Notes: generated by a model from the sequence alone, not told the origin. A stretch of 64,000 nucleotides of DNA from Corynebacterium camporealensis (GCF_000980815.1 NZ_CP011311.1:2132773-2196772); one strand, 5' to 3'; shown: positions 18,167 through 31,936, counted from the stretch's first letter. A program made the numbers and translations.

Positions 18167-19629
18167 TGTCGCTGAGCATCGATCTATCTTTTTGGCAGCT
18201 TGCCTTCCTCATCCTCGACTACGGCATCAAAATCATCGCCGTCGGCGTCGTTCCGGAAGGCCGCCGCCCTGCCAGCTCCACTGCCTGGCTGCTGGCAATT
18301 TTGCTGCTGCCCTTTATCGGCCTGCCACTGTTTCTGCTGATGGGCTCGCCCTGGATCAACCGCCGTCGCCACCGCATCCAGCGCGAAGCCAAAGAAATGA
18401 TCGGCGACGTTACCGAACAAACCCCCGACCACCCCGAGGGCAGACTATCCCCGGAAGTCGAATCCGTCATACGCCTTAACCGACGGCTCACCGGCTTTCC
18501 GGCCCTGGTCGGCCACAACTTAGGCCTGCACTCCGACTACAACGAGTGCCTGCGCGCTATGGCCGCAGCCATCGACAAGGCCGAAAAATACGTGCTTATC
18601 GAGGTCTACATCCAATCCTGGGATGACGACACCGACGTGTTGTACCAAGCGTTGCGCCGCGCGCGCGAGCGCGGCGTAGAGGTCAAACTCCTGCTCGACC
18701 AAATTGGCAGCTACAAGTACAAAGGCTACTGGTCACTGGGCAAGCGCCTGACCGAAATCGGCGTCGACTGGCACCTCATGCTGCCTATCCAGATGCACAA
18801 GTTCCGCTTCCGCCGACCCGACCTGCGCAACCACCGCAAAATCGTGGTCATCGACGGCGAAGTCGGCTTCATCGGCTCGATTAACCTCATTACTCGCCGT
18901 TACCGCTTCAAAGATCGCTACTGGATCGACTACATGGTCGAGCTTTCTGGCCCTGTGGTCACTTCGCTTACCGCCATGTTCGCCGTCGACTGGTACTTAG
19001 AGGCCGACGAACAGCTCACCCTCGACCAGCTGCCTTACGACGACGCCTCCACCCCGGATTCCAACTACCTCCAACTCATCCCGTCTGGTCCGGGCTTTAC
19101 TACCGAGCCGAACCTGCGCATGTTCAACTCCGTGGTCCACCACGCCAAAGACCGCCTGGTGATGGTCTCGCCCTACTTCGTCCCCGACGAATCCCTGCTT
19201 GAGGCCGTGACCACCGCCTGCTACCGCGGCGTCCGCGTCGAGCTGTATGTCTCAGCGAAGGCGGACCAGTTCATCGTCAATCACGCCCAATCCTCCTACT
19301 ACCAAGCACTCCTTGAGGCCGGCGTGCATATCTACCAATTCCCCTACCCCTTCGTCCTGCACTCGAAGTTCGTACTCACCGACCCAGACGACTACGGCCA
19401 GGATCCACTGTGTATGTTCGGCTCATCGAATATGGACATGCGCTCCTTCGCACTGAACTACGAATCCACCATGCTCGTTGCCCAAGGCAACCTCATTGAC
19501 CAATTCAACGAACTGGCCGCCAACTACCGCGCAGTTAGCCACGAACTCACCTTGGACGAATGGAACCAGCGCGGCTTCTTCCGCCGCTACATCGATAACG
19601 TCATGCGCCTCACGTCTGCCCTTGTATAA
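18166..19629 (+). CDS. cls: Cardiolipin synthase, phospholipase D type
   Basis: A 487-residue membrane enzyme that joins two phosphatidylglycerols to cardiolipin. Two membrane helices form the PLDc_N region (about 1-60), followed by two HKD catalytic motifs: NHRKIVVIDGEVGFIGSINL (about 223-242) and LHSKFVLTD with GSSNMDMRS (about 400-430). The start overlaps the xthA stop by one base. The TAA stop lies in the loop of a hairpin (19613-19638). Confidence 0.95.
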   Translation: MSLSIDLSFWQLAFLILDYGIKIIAVGVVPEGRRPASSTAWLLAILLLPFIGLPLFLLMGSPWINRRRHRIQREAKEMIGDVTEQTPDHPEGRLSPEVESVIRLNRRLTGFPALVGHNLGLHSDYNECLRAMAAAIDKAEKYVLIEVYIQSWDDDTDVLYQALRRARERGVEVKLLLDQIGSYKYKGYWSLGKRLTEIGVDWHLMLPIQMHKFRFRRPDLRNHRKIVVIDGEVGFIGSINLITRRYRFKDRYWIDYMVELSGPVVTSLTAMFAVDWYLEADEQLTLDQLPYDDASTPDSNYLQLIPSGPGFTTEPNLRMFNSVVHHAKDRLVMVSPYFVPDESLLEAVTTACYRGVRVELYVSAKADQFIVNHAQSSYYQALLEAGVHIYQFPYPFVLHSKFVLTDPDDYGQDPLCMFGSSNMDMRSFALNYESTMLVAQGNLIDQFNELAANYRAVSHELTLDEWNQRGFFRRYIDNVMRLTSALV

Positions 19630-19638
19630 GGGCAGACG
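19613..19638 (+). repeat. Hairpin around the cls stop codon
   Basis: CGTCTGCCCTT and AAGGGCAGACG form an 11-bp perfect stem with a 4-nt loop, starting within the last cls codons so that the stop codon sits at the loop boundary. No T tract follows. It may slow 3' exonuclease decay or help the terminator 30 bp downstream. Confidence 0.6.
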
Positions 19639-19667
19639 AGGCCATAAGGAAGCCCAACAGCGCACGA

Positions 19668-19697
19668 CGAGTAGCCGACCCGGAGGTCGGCTACTCG
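19668..19697. terminator. Bidirectional terminator between cls and the HNH gene
   Basis: A perfect 13-bp stem CGAGTAGCCGACC / GGTCGGCTACTCG with a 4-nt loop, followed on the plus strand by AGGTTTTGAGGGTTT. It lies between two convergent genes, 13 bp from the HNH stop codon. Confidence 0.8.
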
Positions 19698-19710
19698 AGG
19701 TTTTGAGGGT

Positions 19711-20802
19711 TTATACCAACGTCATGGCGCCGCGTTTGGCCGCCGGCCGCGGGTTGGTTCTGGGCGGTTCTTTACCCGGTGGTTGGTAGACCACCCGACC
19801 ATTTTCCCGACAGACATATCCACGTTTCGGTCGTGGGCCATGCATGTCGGTGGGGTCGGTACTGCCTATCACGCCGTTGTGGTACTTACACAACATCGTT
19901 AAGTTCGTTGGTTTCGTCTGGCCACCCATCTTGTGACCAACGATGTGGTGGACTTCGCAGTGATCTGACGGAGTGGGGCAGTTATCCCACGCACACGCCA
20001 GCTGTTCTGAGATAGCCAGGATGCGTTGTTTAAAGCTGGCCGCACGGCACTCATACAAATTCACTGGGCCCTGCGTTGGGTGGTAGAGGCCTGCAAACAT
20101 GTCTTGGCCCATCCGGCCCGCCAGCAGATGCGCGAGGTATTCCTCACCGGTCATGGTGGTGCCATCCGAACAACCCAAGATGACGTCATCGCCTTTACCA
20201 GCAATCACCTTCATGAAATCATCCAGGCCAATGGCAATAACAGTGCGATAGGCCGGTTCAACGAGCTGGCCGCCTTCAGCAAGCATCGACCACATTTTGT
20301 CCAAGCGTTCCTCGGAACCAGTCACATCCAGCGACTTCAACAGCTGTGCGATGCGTGCTGGTTCATCGCGCATGGTGAAACTCCAAATGTTTTCACTGTG
20401 CTGGATGACGTTCGTGCCGCGCTTCGGCTCGACCGGTGGGATGGATTGTTCTTCCGTGGCGGATTTGAGATAGCGGCACAGCTCATCCGCAGTGCCCTCA
20501 AACGCCAACGCGTCGAGGCGGAAGCGCCAGCGCTCGTCTTCCTCCGCGACGCGCTTGGCAAAGCGCTCGATGCGCAGCAAACGTGACACCGAGTACCCGG
20601 CAGCTAGGCGGACGGCTTCTTTTTGTTTCTTGGTAAAGCGGGTGGGACCGAAGTAGATACGCGCTGCATGCTTCCAGGCGGAGACTTCCTGGTAAGTCAT
20701 GTCCAGACCACGCGCGAGCGCGCCCGGGCGCTCCAGCGAGTGCTGGAGCAGTTCTAGTCCGGGCTGGCGGTATACGCTCAGTGCGTCTTCTTCGGTGGTC
20801 AT
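19711..20802 (-). CDS. HNH endonuclease domain protein (DUF222-like)
   Basis: A 363-residue protein with a long helical N-terminal region and a C-terminal HNH nuclease motif: CEVHHIVGHKMGGQTKPTNL followed by LCKYHN (about residues 293-318), preceded by a zinc-type cysteine pair (CAWDNC). Such DUF222/HNH genes are abundant in actinobacteria, often in several copies per genome; their role is unknown and they are not proven restriction enzymes. ATG 20802 (MTTEEDALSV) is preferred over an alternative start 21 bp upstream. The terminator is shared with cls. Confidence 0.8.
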   Translation of the reverse strand: MTTEEDALSVYRQPGLELLQHSLERPGALARGLDMTYQEVSAWKHAARIYFGPTRFTKKQKEAVRLAAGYSVSRLLRIERFAKRVAEEDERWRFRLDALAFEGTADELCRYLKSATEEQSIPPVEPKRGTNVIQHSENIWSFTMRDEPARIAQLLKSLDVTGSEERLDKMWSMLAEGGQLVEPAYRTVIAIGLDDFMKVIAGKGDDVILGCSDGTTMTGEEYLAHLLAGRMGQDMFAGLYHPTQGPVNLYECRAASFKQRILAISEQLACAWDNCPTPSDHCEVHHIVGHKMGGQTKPTNLTMLCKYHNGVIGSTDPTDMHGPRPKRGYVCRENGRVVYQPPGKEPPRTNPRPAAKRGAMTLV

Positions 20803-20909
20803 GACACCCAAACTAAAGCACAAAACCCCTGGTTATCAAGCAAAAGTGAGATTGTCCCCATTTTCGAAATTTTCGGAACCTCAGGCCTAAAAATCCAGTC
20901 TAAAAGGGG

Positions 20910-22082
20910 TTAGGTGTTTTCCAATCCACGCGTTCCCAGCAGCGCACCAACCGCCGCGATACAAGAACACACCACCATCGATGTCGCCATCGTGACCACC
21001 GCATTCGAACCAATGCTCATCATCGGACTAATCGCACCGGCAAAACAGAACTGCACGAAACCCAGCACGGCTGAAACCGATCCGGCTTTCTCCCGCAGCT
21101 GACCGGTGGCCAACGCCATCGAGTTGCCCATCAGCAAAGAACACGGCGCCACAGCAAACCATAGGGCGACCAGGAGCCAGCCGACGGGGACATCGATACG
21201 CACCAGCGTTATCAGCGCCGTACAAGCCAGCACGGACCAGCCCACGCCGAAACGCAGCATGGTTGCCGCAGACACGGAGTTAAGCATCCGCACGTTCAGC
21301 AGCGAACAAGCAAACACACCCAGAGCGTTCACCGCGAAAATCAACGAATACATCTGCGGGCTAAACCCGAACGCCTCCTGAATCACGAACGACGAGGCCG
21401 AGATGTAGCTAAACAACACCGCGAACCCGAAGCACAGCGAGACCATAAACCCCCACACGCGCGGCTTGCTCAACGCGGCCAGGTAGTTCCGGCCCACCCG
21501 ACGCCCCAGGCCCGCAGTGCCTGACGATGCCCGCGTTTCCGGCACCGCCACCACCGCCACTACGAGCTGCACCAGGTGCAGTGCAGCCAGCGCCCAAAAG
21601 ATGCCCCGCCAGCCCACGGGTTCGGCGAGCAGGCCTCCGATGACCGGGGCTACGGCAGGTGCGAGGCCTTGGATGGCCATGAGCAACGAGTAGGTCTTGG
21701 CTGCGGCCCTACCGGCCACGAGGTCTGGGACGATCGCGCGCGCGAGTACGACGCACGCACCACCGCCCAGGCCCTGCAGGAGGCGGGCTGCGATGAGCAC
21801 GCCTATCGATGGCGCCATCGCCGCCATCACCGACGCCACCAGCGCACCCACCGCGCCGGTAAGCAGAAGACGTTTGCGGCCGATGTCATCAGAAAGCGGG
21901 CCGATAAATAGCTGGCCGAATCCCATGCCCACGAAAAACGCAGACAGGGTCAGCTGCACCTCGGCTTGGCTGGCCCCCAACTCAGCCATGATGTCGGGCA
22001 TGACCGGCAGGTACATGTCCGTAGCAAACGCTGCTGTCGCAGACAGCAGCGCTAGAGAAAGAAGTAGAGGTGTAGGGATCAT
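20910..22082 (-). CDS. MFS drug exporter, Bcr/CflA type
   Basis: A 390-residue 12-helix transporter of the DHA1 Bcr/CflA subfamily (proton-driven drug efflux). Family features are ATDMYLPVMPDIMAELGAS in helix 1, GPLSDDIGRKRLLL in the loop between helices 2 and 3, and LLQGLGGGACVVLARAIV in helix 4. ATG 22082 overlaps the permease stop by four bases (ATGA), so it is translationally coupled to the ABC transporter genes; frames extending upstream are rejected. Confidence 0.88.
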   Translation of the reverse strand: MIPTPLLLSLALLSATAAFATDMYLPVMPDIMAELGASQAEVQLTLSAFFVGMGFGQLFIGPLSDDIGRKRLLLTGAVGALVASVMAAMAPSIGVLIAARLLQGLGGGACVVLARAIVPDLVAGRAAAKTYSLLMAIQGLAPAVAPVIGGLLAEPVGWRGIFWALAALHLVQLVVAVVAVPETRASSGTAGLGRRVGRNYLAALSKPRVWGFMVSLCFGFAVLFSYISASSFVIQEAFGFSPQMYSLIFAVNALGVFACSLLNVRMLNSVSAATMLRFGVGWSVLACTALITLVRIDVPVGWLLVALWFAVAPCSLLMGNSMALATGQLREKAGSVSAVLGFVQFCFAGAISPMMSIGSNAVVTMATSMVVCSCIAAVGALLGTRGLENT

Positions 22083-22861
22083 GCGTCGCGCTTTTGCAGC
22101 GCCAGCACTCCTACCACCCACAGAACGACTGACCAGATAATAAAGATCACCAGATAGCCGGTGCTGGAATCCCAGAACATGTTGTCTGGCGGTGCGATAT
22201 CGCTGAGCCAGTTGTTAAACGCGCTAAAGGGCATAAAGTTTACGATGTCTTCGCCCACACGCGGAATCATCGCGATGAACGACTCAATGCCCAGATACAG
22301 AATCAAACACAGCGCCACGGTGCCGGCGGTCTGGCGCAGCAGCAGGCCCACGCCCTGGGAAAACAGCACCAACAGCGCGGCGGCGACCGGGTAGACCCAC
22401 AGGGTGCGCTGCGCGAACTCGTCCTCGAACGGGTTGAAGCTATCAGACACGGCAGGCTTGGCGACGGCATCGGCAAGCGCGTAGGCCACCACGATGCCAA
22501 TCAGCACGAACAGCGCTGCGATAAACGCGTACATCACCAGCTTGACCAGCGCGACCATCCAGCGGCGTGGATTGGCCATATAGGTGGTGGTCTGCACCCC
22601 GTAACGGTACTCGGTGGTCACCACCATGATCGCCTGGATCATCAACACCGGCAGGCCCATGAGCACCAGCACGGCGAGCACCATGTCGGCCGTGAGCGCC
22701 GGAATGCCCATCGCGGTCATCTCCGGCGACGGCTCCTGCACCGTAGTGCCCATAAGCAGCGCCCACCCGAGCACGAAGAAGAAAAACAGCGCTGTGGTCC
22801 ACCAAAACGATCGGGTGGTGTACAGCTTGGTCCATTCAGATTTGAGCGTATTGAGCACCAT
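22079..22861 (-). CDS. ABC-2 type transporter permease
   Basis: A 260-residue integral membrane protein with six predicted helices, beginning LNTLKSEWTKLYTTRSFWW as is typical of ABC-2 permeases, with the conserved EYRYGVQTTTYMANPRRW loop. It overlaps the ATPase gene by one base (TAATG) and the MFS gene by four. With the ATPase it should form an exporter or membrane-homeostasis transporter whose substrate is unknown. Confidence 0.85.
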   Translation of the reverse strand: MVLNTLKSEWTKLYTTRSFWWTTALFFFFVLGWALLMGTTVQEPSPEMTAMGIPALTADMVLAVLVLMGLPVLMIQAIMVVTTEYRYGVQTTTYMANPRRWMVALVKLVMYAFIAALFVLIGIVVAYALADAVAKPAVSDSFNPFEDEFAQRTLWVYPVAAALLVLFSQGVGLLLRQTAGTVALCLILYLGIESFIAMIPRVGEDIVNFMPFSAFNNWLSDIAPPDNMFWDSSTGYLVIFIIWSVVLWVVGVLALQKRDA

Positions 22862-23811
22862 TAGTTCTCCTCCTGTACGCCCTGCGGGGCCTGCGGCGTC
22901 TCAGCCTGGTACTGGACGTCCTGGCCCGTAAGTTCCATAAACGCATCCTCCAGCGATGCCTGGTGCAAGGTCAACTCATTCAGCGGCACGCCGACCGAGT
23001 AGGCCAGCTGGCCAATCATGTCGGTATCACTGTGGTCGACCACCAGGGTCGGGCGGCCTTCCACATCGGTAGATTCGATAAAGCTTAAGTTCTCCTCGCG
23101 CAGCGCCTCGCCGAACTCGCGCAAGTGCGACGAGCGCACAATGACCGAGGACTGCGAGTGCTTCTTGACAAACTCATGCGTCGACTCATTGGCAATCAGC
23201 TTGCCGCGGCCAATCACCAGCAGGCGATCCGCGGTCATCGACATCTCCGACAAAAGGTGCGAAGAAATCAACACCGTGCGGCCCTCCGCCGCCAGCGCGC
23301 GCACCAGGGAACGCACCCAGCGGATACCTTCTGGGTCGAGACCGTTGACCGGCTCATCCAAAATCAGCACGCCCGGATCACCCAGCAGCGCACCCGCCAG
23401 TCCCAGACGCTGGCCCATGCCGAGCGAGAAGCCCCCAGCTTTTTTGCCGGCGACATCGGAAAGCCCGACCAGCCCGAGTACCTCATCCACGCGCGAGGTG
23501 GGCAGCCCGTTCGACTGGGCCATCCACTTTAAGTGATTCGCCGCCGAACGGTTCGGGTGCACCGCCTTCGCATCGAGCAGCGCACCGACCTCCCGCAGCG
23601 GGTGCTTGAGCTCGGAATACGGCTGCCCATTCACGTGCGCCCAGCCGGCCGTGGGCGCATCCAGGCCGACAATCATGCGCATCGTGGTGGACTTACCCGC
23701 ACCGTTCGGGCCCAAGAATCCGGTCACAATGCCGGGCTCAACCTGGAAGCTCACATCATCTACGGCACGGACGGACTTATATAGTTTCGTCAGTCCCTCT
23801 ACTTCAATCAT
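22861..23811 (-). CDS. ABC transporter ATP-binding protein
   Basis: A 316-residue ATPase with Walker A GPNGAGKST (about 34-42), signature region SLGMGQRLGLAGALLG, Walker B VLILDEPVNGLDPEG, and switch His in VLISSHLLSEM. About 90 residues after the nucleotide domain form the C-terminal extension common to DrrA/YtrB-like exporters. ATG 23811 (MIEVEGLTKLY) is chosen over an upstream start. First gene of the ABC-permease-MFS operon. Confidence 0.92.
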   Translation of the reverse strand: MIEVEGLTKLYKSVRAVDDVSFQVEPGIVTGFLGPNGAGKSTTMRMIVGLDAPTAGWAHVNGQPYSELKHPLREVGALLDAKAVHPNRSAANHLKWMAQSNGLPTSRVDEVLGLVGLSDVAGKKAGGFSLGMGQRLGLAGALLGDPGVLILDEPVNGLDPEGIRWVRSLVRALAAEGRTVLISSHLLSEMSMTADRLLVIGRGKLIANESTHEFVKKHSQSSVIVRSSHLREFGEALREENLSFIESTDVEGRPTLVVDHSDTDMIGQLAYSVGVPLNELTLHQASLEDAFMELTGQDVQYQAETPQAPQGVQEEN

Positions 23812-23840
23812 GAAACCAGAGTGCCACACTTATGCAGGTT

Positions 23841-24335
23841 TTACGCGGTGGAGGCCTCCACTATGTCGCGCAAGTCGGAAAAAGCCGAGCGAAATGCAGG
23901 CAAAAGCGGCAGCGATTCGACCTCGTCGAGCTCCACCCACCGCAGCTCAGCGGATTCGTTGTTGGCCACGGTGGGCAGTGGGGCATCGTCAAGCGTGCGG
24001 GCAAGCACCGTGGTATACGTCCAGTCCCCGGGCAAGTCTCCTGCCGGCGGATAAGGCCCGGCGGTGCGCACGACGTGGAAGACGGAGACATCAGAAGGTG
24101 CGATGCCGCATTCTTCCTCGGTCTCGCGCAGCGCGGCATCGGCAGCAGATTCATGCAGGTCCCGCGCCCCGCCGGGAATGCCCCAGGTATCGCCCTGATT
24201 GGTCCAGGTCGCGCGGTGCTGCAACAACACCTTAGACCCTGCCAGCAGGAACAGCCCGGCAGCACCATAGAGCCCCCACGCGGGCACCCCGCCGGGACCT
24301 GCGGCCCATCCGTCACCACTGTGCGCAAAAGTCAT
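23841..24335 (-). CDS. NUDIX hydrolase
   Basis: About 164 residues with a complete Nudix box, GGARDLHESAADAALRETEE followed by ECGI, preceded by the GDTWGIPGG motif. Such enzymes hydrolyse nucleoside diphosphates linked to another moiety; the substrate is not predictable. ATG 24335 (MTFAHSGDGW) has AGGA at good spacing, so the in-frame ATG nine bases upstream is less likely. It is upstream of the ABC operon by 29 bp and divergent from glnX. Confidence 0.88.
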   Translation of the reverse strand: MTFAHSGDGWAAGPGGVPAWGLYGAAGLFLLAGSKVLLQHRATWTNQGDTWGIPGGARDLHESAADAALRETEEECGIAPSDVSVFHVVRTAGPYPPAGDLPGDWTYTTVLARTLDDAPLPTVANNESAELRWVELDEVESLPLLPAFRSAFSDLRDIVEASTA

Positions 24336-24404
24336 AGCGCCCATCCTAGAGAAAATTGTCCAAACACTCCTTGCCCTTGGTGGCGCACAATACAACGGGG
24401 GCGT

Positions 24405-24410
24405 TATTCT
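24405..24410 (+). promoter_or_regulatory. -10 element of a probable leaderless glnX mRNA
   Basis: TATTCT ends 6 bp before the glnX ATG, placing the transcription start at or next to the start codon. An AAGG lies only two to three bases before ATG, too close to work as a ribosome site. Confidence 0.45.
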
Positions 24411-24416
24411 AAGGTA

Positions 24417-25846
24417 ATGACAGCCCCAGCCAGCAAGGACGCGGCCGCCCACCCGGGTGACCACTGGCTCGATGAAGTCACCGCGCCCTCGACCCCCGTG
24501 TACGGTCCGGTCACACGCTTGGCGATGCGTACCTTCTCCGGCCCCGCACGGCTCGCCCGGCGCCTGTATTACTTCGCATCTACCACCCCGGGCAAGATGT
24601 TCACCGTCACGGTGATCCTTACTTTGGCACTCGGTGCCGCTGGCTTATCGATGTCCCAATCTTCTGCCTCCCGGCACGCCGACCTCAACGAGTTACTGTC
24701 GACCACCGAGCCAATGTCGAGTGCCGCGCACCACCTGTATACGTCGTTGTCGCTGGCCGATACCGTGGCGACCACGGGTTTCGTGCAAGCCGGGTTGGAG
24801 TCGAAAGAAAACCGCGACCGATATAACGAAGCGATCGATAACGCCTCGGTGGCCACGACCGAATCAGTGCTGGGCACCTCCAACGAAGATGAGCGCATCC
24901 GTGAGTTGGTGATGTTTATCCAGCGCGAGTTGCCCGTCTATACCGCCATGGTGGAAAAGGCGCGCGCGAACCACCGTGCGGGTAATGCGGTGGCGACACC
25001 GTACATGTCGAACGCGTCGGCGCTGATGCGCGAGGAAATCCTGCCCGCGGCCTCAGAGCTATTCCGGCTGACCACCACGAAGGTCAACGAGCAACAACAA
25101 CGGCTGACCTCCCCGCAGTGGGTGCCGCTTTCGGGCCTGTTCGCTGCGCTGTTTTTCCTGCTGATTGCGCAGTACTGGCTGTGGCGGATTACTCGTCGCA
25201 AGCTCAACCGCGGTTTCGTGGCGGCCAGTGTGATGATGTGTCTGGCTATCGCGTGGGTCTCGATTTCGAATATCGCCACCTGGTCGACCGGCCACCAAGG
25301 TTTTGAGACGGCCTCGCGCCCGTGGGATTCCCTGACGGCCTCGCGAATTGAAGCCCAGCAGACCCGTACCTCAGAGACCCTGGCGCTGGTGCTGCGTGCC
25401 TCCGAACAAGACATGTCCGCCCAGTTCGACGGCACGATGGAATCCATCAACAACGCCCTGGCCGACTACGAGGAGGCCATCAACGACGAAGACGTCCCCC
25501 TGTCGCGCCCCGAGCTTATCGATGACGCCCGCGCCGCCACCGAAGACTGGCAAGCCGCCCACCACAAATTCATGGACTCGCTCAACTCCGGTAGCTACGA
25601 CGAAGCCATTGAGCAAGCCACCGCGATGTATACCGGCGATGCCACCCCGACTGCCGCGCGTGCCTTCGAACGGGTCGATTCCTCCCTGGCGGACCTGATT
25701 AGCCAGGCACGCATCTCGATGCGTTCCTACCTCGAACAAGGCCTTTCTGCTGTGACCGCCGTGGCCACCGCTGTCTTCTTGCTCACACTCGGCGCCATCC
25801 TGGCTGTCTGGTTAGGCATTCGACCTCGACTGCAGGAGTACCTCTA

Positions 25847-25847
<1 letters not shown>
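24417..25847 (+). CDS. glnX: GlnX membrane sensor
   Basis: A 476-residue membrane protein with four predicted helices: about 61-80, 235-255, 265-290 and 443-467, leaving two helical extracytoplasmic domains. In mycobacteria and corynebacteria GlnX relays binding of amino-donor amino acids (Asp/Glu) sensed by lipoprotein GlnH to the cytoplasmic kinase PknG; the gene order glnX-glnH-pknG here is identical. No catalytic motif is present. It overlaps glnH by one base (TAATG). Identification rests on context and topology. Confidence 0.88.
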
Positions 25848-29280
<3,433 letters not shown>

Positions 29281-29295
29281 CTAAAACTAAAACAG

Positions 29296-29327
29296 AGGCC
29301 GTAAGGAAACATTGTTCCTTACGGCCT
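29296..29327. terminator. Bidirectional terminator between pknG and ackA
   Basis: A perfect 13-bp stem AGGCCGTAAGGAA / TTCCTTACGGCCT with a 6-nt loop, 16 bp after the pknG stop. The minus-strand flank CTGTTTTAGTTTTAG gives a T-rich tail for ackA. Confidence 0.8.
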
Positions 29328-29359
29328 AATTCCTTATGGCGCACGTTGTATTAGCTTGC

Positions 29360-30580
29360 CTAATACAACCCGGCCTGCTTGGCGGCGGCTGCGACCTCGG
29401 CGGACTTCTGCGCGATGGCGAGCTCCTCGTTGGTCGGGACGACGAAGACCTTAACCTTGGACTCCGGGGTGGAAATCATGCGTGGTTCGCGGGAACGGAC
29501 CAGGTTGGCTTCCTTGTCGAAGTCGATGCCGTACATGTCCAGGTTGTACAGGGAATCCTGGCGGACCTCGGTGTCGTTTTCGCCCACGCCGGCGGTAAAG
29601 GTGATGGCGTCGACGCGGCCCAGGGCAATCATGTAGGAGCCGATGAAGCGGCGCAGCTGGTGGATGTAGATGTTATACGCCAGCCAGGCATCGGAGTCGC
29701 CGTCGTTGATGCGCTCGCGCAGGATGCGGAAGTCGTTGACGCCAGCGAGACCTTTGACACCGGACTGCTTGTTGAGCAGGTTATCGATTTCGGCGATGCT
29801 CATACCCGCCTCGCGGGAAAGGTGGAAGATGATGCCGGGGTCGATGTCGCCGGAGCGGGTGCCCATCGCTAAGCCAGCCAGCGGGGTAAGACCCATGGAG
29901 GTATCGATCGGGGTGCCGTTGGAGATAGCGGCGGCAGAAGCACCGTTGCCCAGGTGCAAGGTGATCTGGTGGGTCTCGCCCGGGTCGCGGTCGAGCAGCT
30001 TCGGGACCTGCTGGGAAACGAACTCGTGCGAGGTGCCGTGGAAGCCGTAGCGGCGGATGTCGTACTTGGAGGCCACCTCGTTGTTGATGGCATACAGTGC
30101 GGCAGCCGGCGGCATGTGGTTGAAGAAGGCGGTATCGAAGACGCCGACGTGCGGGATGTCCGGCAGGAGCTCGCGGGCGACGCGGATGCCGTCCAGGTTC
30201 GCCGGGTTGTGCAGCGGTGCGAGCGGGATGAGGTCCTCGACCATCTTCTCGATCTCGTCAGTGATGAGCTGCGGCTCGGAGAAGAGGCGTCCGCCATGGA
30301 CGACGCGGTGGCCGACGGCGATGACCTCAACGTCGGTGGGGCCGACGTTGTGCTCGCTCATGATGGCAAAGGCGCGCTCGAGTCCGAAGGAGTGGGTTGG
30401 GATCTCCAGTTCCTCGGTGTACTCCTCGCCGCCGGTCTTGACGGTGACAGCACCCATCGGCTCGCCGACCTGCTCGACCAGGCCGGAGACCAGTGGTACG
30501 TCGGTGGCGGTGGACTCGGGGTTGACCAGCTGAAACTTAACGGATGAAGATCCGGAGTTCAGAACCAGAACGTAGCTCAC
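29360..30580 (-). CDS. ackA: Acetate kinase
   Basis: Interconverts acetate + ATP and acetyl phosphate + ADP. The 406 residues carry the ASKHA signatures [15 protein letters not shown] at the N-terminus, GHRVVHGG (about 88-95), and [13 protein letters not shown] and [20 protein letters not shown] in the middle. It starts with GTG directly after the pta stop, with AGGA inside the pta 3' end, so translation is coupled. Pta and AckA together handle acetate activation and overflow. Confidence 0.97.
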   Translation of the reverse strand: MSYVLVLNSGSSSVKFQLVNPESTATDVPLVSGLVEQVGEPMGAVTVKTGGEEYTEELEIPTHSFGLERAFAIMSEHNVGPTDVEVIAVGHRVVHGGRLFSEPQLITDEIEKMVEDLIPLAPLHNPANLDGIRVARELLPDIPHVGVFDTAFFNHMPPAAALYAINNEVASKYDIRRYGFHGTSHEFVSQQVPKLLDRDPGETHQITLHLGNGASAAAISNGTPIDTSMGLTPLAGLAMGTRSGDIDPGIIFHLSREAGMSIAEIDNLLNKQSGVKGLAGVNDFRILRERINDGDSDAWLAYNIYIHQLRRFIGSYMIALGRVDAITFTAGVGENDTEVRQDSLYNLDMYGIDFDKEANLVRSREPRMISTPESKVKVFVVPTNEELAIAQKSAEVAAAAKQAGLY

Positions 30581-31936
30581 TTATTTTCCTCCAGCCTGGA
30601 TAGCGGTAATGGCAACGGTGTTGATGATGTCGGCGACCGTGGCGCCGCGGGACAGGTCGTTGACCGGCTTGTTCAGACCCTGCAGAATCGGGCCCACAGC
30701 CAGGGCACCGCCGGTGCGCTGGGCGGTCTTGTAGCCGATGTTGCCTGCTTCCAGGTCCGGGAAGATAAAGACGTTGGCCTGGCCGGCGACGTCGGACTCA
30801 GGCATCTTCTTCGCGGCAACGCCGGGGTCGCAGGCGGCGTCGAACTGGAGTGGGCCGTCGACCTTGAGCGAGGAATCGGCAGCCTTGGCAGCCTCAACGG
30901 CCTCGACGGCGCGCTCGACGTCCGGGCCCGCACCGGAGGTGCCGGTGGAGTAGGACAGCATGGCCACGCGCGGGTCGATGCCGAACTGGGAAGCGGTCTT
31001 GGCGGACACGGCGGCGATCTCGCCAAGCTGCTCCGCGGTCGGGTTCGGGTTCACAGCACAGTCGCCGAATGCCCAGAGACGACCGCGCATAACCATCAGG
31101 AAGATAGAGGAGACGACAGAAGCGCCCGGGGCGGTCTTGATGATCTGGAAGGAAGGCTTAATGGTGTGCGCGGTGGTGTGCGCTGCGCCGGAGACCATGC
31201 CGTCGGCCTGGCCCTTGTGCACCATCATGGTTGCGAAGTAGGAGATGTCCTCCATGGTCTCGCGGGCCTGCTCGAGGGTAATGCCCTTCTTCTTGCGCAG
31301 CTCGGCGAAGTCGGCGGCGAATTCTTCAGCCAACTCGGAGTTGCGGTGGTCGATGATGTTGGCATCGCCAAGCTCAAGGCCCAGGGTGGCCGCGCGGCCT
31401 TCGATATCTTCCTTGGAACCGAGGATGGTCAGCTTCGCGACCTTATCGCGCAGCAGCACGTGGGCTGCTTCGAGGATACGGTCATCGTCGCCTTCCGGCA
31501 GGACGATGTGGGCGCCAGCAGCACGAGCCTGGTCGAGCAGCTGCTGCTGGAAAACCTCAGCGCTCATGACCGGCTCGACGGAGCCGGCGGACTTGATGGC
31601 CGAGGTGGCATCGGAAAGCTCGGCAAAAGTACCGGCCACGGTCACGCCGAGGGATTCTGCGTGCTGAACGGCCAGCTGGGTGGCGCGCTCGGAGGCGCTG
31701 GAAATGAGCACCAGGGGCAGGCCCAGTGCGGCCGCAGCTAAAGCGTCGAAGTGGACATCGCCGGTGCCTTGCACGACGGCATCGGCAGGCGCGGCAGAAA
31801 GAACATCACTGATAGTCTCGCCCAGTTCCTCCAGGCGAACGAAGTTGGCATCAAGCTCAGTGGCAAGTGCGGGGATATCCAGGCCGTCGAAGTCGCGGCC
31901 CACAACGCTGATGAGTGCGGGATGAGTTGCAGACAT
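30581..31936 (-). CDS. pta: Phosphate acetyltransferase
   Basis: Converts acetyl-CoA + phosphate to acetyl phosphate. From ATG 31936 (MSATHPALISVVG) the protein has 451 residues: a shortened DRTGG-like N-terminal domain (about 1-115) and the full catalytic PTA domain (about 125-451; IVLPEGDDDRILEAAHVLL, GAAHTTAHTIKPSFQII, FPDLEAGNIGYKTAQRTGG). The classical long regulatory N-terminus of enterobacterial Pta is absent. A CACCCC motif about 90 bp upstream could be a RamA site, weak evidence. First gene of pta-ackA; divergent from fprA across 236 bp. Confidence 0.97.
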   Translation of the reverse strand: MSATHPALISVVGRDFDGLDIPALATELDANFVRLEELGETISDVLSAAPADAVVQGTGDVHFDALAAAALGLPLVLISSASERATQLAVQHAESLGVTVAGTFAELSDATSAIKSAGSVEPVMSAEVFQQQLLDQARAAGAHIVLPEGDDDRILEAAHVLLRDKVAKLTILGSKEDIEGRAATLGLELGDANIIDHRNSELAEEFAADFAELRKKKGITLEQARETMEDISYFATMMVHKGQADGMVSGAAHTTAHTIKPSFQIIKTAPGASVVSSIFLMVMRGRLWAFGDCAVNPNPTAEQLGEIAAVSAKTASQFGIDPRVAMLSYSTGTSGAGPDVERAVEAVEAAKAADSSLKVDGPLQFDAACDPGVAAKKMPESDVAGQANVFIFPDLEAGNIGYKTAQRTGGALAVGPILQGLNKPVNDLSRGATVADIINTVAITAIQAGGK